Of a stretch of DNA of 27,688 bases, positions 26,608-27,688 are shown one piece after another. The notes beneath the pieces were generated by a model that saw only the letters and a program-made list of their open reading frames with translations, was not told the DNA's origin and searched no databases. The position numbers and the translations under genes were made by a program. Origin of the DNA: an uncultured Lachnospiraceae bacterium (GTDB lineage: Bacteria > Bacillota > Clostridia > Lachnospirales > Lachnospiraceae); assembly GCA_937965795.1 (NCBI GenBank), contig CALCMD010000026.1, forward strand, positions 1 to 27,688. Direction: 5' to 3'. How positions within the stretch are numbered: position 1 is the first letter of the stretch; each line of letters opens with the position of its first letter.

Positions 26608-26697
26608 AAATGCGGAAGTGGCGGAATTGGCAGACGCGCAGGCTTCAGGTGCCTGTGGTAGCAATACCGTGTGGGTTCAAGTCCCATCTTCCGCATT
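26608..26697. repeat. Inverted repeat arm containing tRNA-Leu(CAG)
   Basis: Partner of the 90-base arm at 26062-26151, in the opposite orientation. The two arms enclose about 456 bases that hold tRNA-Leu(AAG) and the outward promoters of the flanking tRNAs. Confidence 0.9.
26612..26695 (+). tRNA. tRNA-Leu (anticodon CAG), plus copy
   Basis: Identical in all 84 bases to the minus-strand tRNA-Leu(CAG), with the same loop TTCAGGT and no encoded CCA. It is followed by T-rich sequence but, unlike its twin, no hairpin terminator, so transcription may continue toward the infC leader. Confidence 0.97.
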
Positions 26698-26726
26698 CTT
26701 TTTTTGCCTGTTTTTTCAGAAAACCA

Positions 26727-26755
26727 TTGACAGGCCAACAGAAGTATGATAGGGT
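26727..26755 (+). promoter_or_regulatory. Possible promoter of the infC operon
   Basis: A consensus TTGACA at 26727-26732 is followed after 17 bases by TAGGGT, a poor -10 box matching three of six positions. The -35 box and position just before the structured leader make it plausible. Confidence 0.5.
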
Positions 26756-26764
26756 AAATAAGGT

Positions 26765-26884
26765 TAAAAGCAAAGAAGAGTATCCGCTCTCACCGTAGCG
26801 CAAGCAGGCGACTATCGGTTAATATGAACCATAGAGCTTCTATGACAGTATTAAGAGTGGGTAGTCCGTCTATCCACTCTTTTT
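26765..26884 (+). promoter_or_regulatory. infC-rpmI leader RNA, L20-leader-like, with attenuator
   Basis: About 120 bases of non-coding leader precede infC. It contains a hairpin CATAGA/TCTATG (about 26830-26844) and ends in a strong terminator-like hairpin: AGAGTGG and CCACTCT, inner TAG/CTA pairs, then TTTTT at 26880-26884. In Firmicutes the infC-rpmI-rplT operon is repressed by ribosomal protein L20 binding such a leader and favouring early termination. The location and shape match this, but I assign it by context and fold, not by a covariance search. Confidence 0.7.
26853..26884 (+). terminator. Attenuator hairpin in the infC leader
   Basis: A 7-bp outer stem (AGAGTGG/CCACTCT), a 3-bp inner stem and a run of five T, 44 bases before the infC start codon. 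A terminator inside a leader rather than after a gene implies regulated read-through. Confidence 0.8.
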
Positions 26885-26927
26885 GAGTGAGGAAAGAGAT
26901 TTTAGTGTTTGATGGAGGTGCACAACT

Positions 26928-27437
26928 ATTAGCGAATTAATGATTAACGAGCAGATCAGAGACAGGGAAATCCGCCTGATTGGAGAAAATGGCGAGCAGT
27001 TAGGTATTATGTCCGCACGGGAAGCAATGAAAATTGCGTTAGAAGCGGAACTGGATCTGGTAAAGATCGCTCCCACAGCAAAACCGCCGGTTTGTAAGAT
27101 TATCGATTACGGAAAATATCGTTACGAGATGGCGCGGAAAGAAAAAGAAGCAAAGAAGAAACAGAAAATCATTGAAATAAAGGAAGTGCGTCTTTCACCG
27201 AACATTGACAGCAATGATTTGAACACAAAAATCAGCGCTGCCAGAAAGTTCATCCAGAAAGGAAACAAGGTGAAGGTGACATTACGTTTCCGTGGCCGTG
27301 AAATGGCCCACATGAATGCCAGCCGTCATATCCTGGATGACTTTGCCAAAGAGCTGGGCGACATCGCAGTTGTCGATAAGGCAGCCAAGGTAGAAGGCAG
27401 AAGCATTACGATGTTTTTAACGGAGAAGCGTTCATAA
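26928..27437 (+). CDS. infC: Translation initiation factor IF-3, ATT start
   Basis: A 169-residue IF-3 that binds the 30S subunit, keeps it apart from 50S and checks the start codon. The N-domain has MINEQIRDREIRLIGENGEQ and LDLVKIAPTAKPPVCKI, the Lys-rich linker is KYRYEMARKEKEAKKKQ, and the C-domain has RLSPNI and VTLRFRGREMAH, ending in ITMFLTEK. The start is taken as ATT at 26928. A strong GGAGGTG at 26914-26920 sits seven bases before it, while the in-frame ATG at 26940 lies 19 bases from that site with none of its own. IF-3 genes often begin with AUU, which lets the protein limit its own translation. The operon continues with rpmI 75 bp later. Confidence 0.95.
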   Translation: MSELMINEQIRDREIRLIGENGEQLGIMSAREAMKIALEAELDLVKIAPTAKPPVCKIIDYGKYRYEMARKEKEAKKKQKIIEIKEVRLSPNIDSNDLNTKISAARKFIQKGNKVKVTLRFRGREMAHMNASRHILDDFAKELGDIAVVDKAAKVEGRSITMFLTEKRS

Positions 27438-27512
27438 AAACGGTTCGTGTTAAAAGATTGCGCGCACAGGCGCCGCAAATAGAAAAAACACAATTAAGGA
27501 GGAACATATACA

Positions 27513-27671
27513 ATGCCAAAAATGAAAACAAACAGAGCTGCTGCAAAGCGTTTTAAAAAGACAGGTACCGGTGAGTTAAAGAGAAATAAAGCTTATAAAA
27601 GCCATATCTTAACAAAGAAATCTGCCAAAAGAAAGAGAAACCTGAGAAAAGCAACCCTTACAGATGCTACA
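27513..27671 (+). CDS. rpmI: Ribosomal protein L35, 3' end missing
   Basis: The first 53 codons of L35, a 50S subunit protein of about 65 residues: MPKMKTNRAAAKRFKKTGTG at the start, then the Lys/Arg-rich SHILTKKSAKRKRNLRK. AAGGAGG lies nine bases upstream. The genuine sequence ends at Thr53; the reading frame continues into the adapter at 27672 and the encoded RSEER is not biological. rplT is expected next but is off the contig. Confidence 0.95.
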
Positions 27672-27688
27672 AGATCGGAAGAGCGTCG
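27672..27688. other. Illumina adapter remnant at contig end
   Basis: The last 17 bases are AGATCGGAAGAGCGTCG, the start of the Illumina TruSeq universal adapter read-through sequence. It interrupts a conserved ribosomal protein gene at the contig edge and should be trimmed. Confidence 0.95.

Noticed and set aside
26049..26749. Short frames encoding ELADAQASGACGSN and similar peptides on both strands.
   Set aside because: These are translations of the two tRNA-Leu(CAG) genes, a known kind of spurious protein call.

Overview
The window looks like chromosomal DNA from a Gram-positive anaerobe of the Clostridia, most likely a gut Lachnospiraceae. The signs are strong AGGAGG-type ribosome binding sites, sigma-A promoters with 17-bp spacers, the rel / MBL hydrolase / hemZ / hisS / aspS gene order, an infC-rpmI operon behind a long leader, and secreted glycosidases carrying InlB-like and BspA-like LRR_5 modules. 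No phage, insertion sequence or CRISPR array was seen. The last 17 bases match an Illumina adapter, so the right edge is the end of a short-read contig.

Layout. 1-1.6 kb: a carbamate kinase-like gene (+) converges on a small HD-domain hydrolase (-). 1.65-5.0 kb (-): a beta-glucoside uptake pair, EIIBCA permease then GH1 6-phospho-beta-glucosidase. 5.1-5.8 kb (-): tRNA-Arg(ACG), a two-ACT-domain protein and a tightly coupled 25-codon ORF. 6.0-9.65 kb (-): topoisomerase III and glyA, separated by a terminator, with a near-consensus promoter before glyA. 9.7-16.5 kb (-): a tandem pair of roughly 1,120-residue secreted glycoside hydrolases. 16.5-17.7 kb (+): a divergent lipoprotein with an internal duplication. 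17.7-26.0 kb (-): one tightly packed operon, rel, MBL hydrolase, hemZ, HD-GYP protein, hisS, aspS. 26.0-26.7 kb: three tRNA-Leu genes; two identical CAG copies in opposite orientation flank an AAG copy. 26.7 kb to the end (+): infC behind a structured attenuator-type leader, starting at ATT, then rpmI cut off by the adapter.

How the genes work together. The PTS pair imports and cleaves phosphorylated beta-glucosides. The two secreted hydrolases probably attack an external polysaccharide, and their C-terminal modules may keep them at the cell surface. The rel operon joins the stringent response with two aminoacyl-tRNA synthetases, an anaerobic heme-type radical SAM enzyme and a possible c-di-GMP phosphodiesterase. 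Most genes are ordinary housekeeping. The least ordinary parts are the glycosidase pair with a beta-rich insertion between the two predicted catalytic glutamates, the short ORF after the ACT gene, the divergent carbamate kinase motifs and the inverted tRNA-Leu copies.
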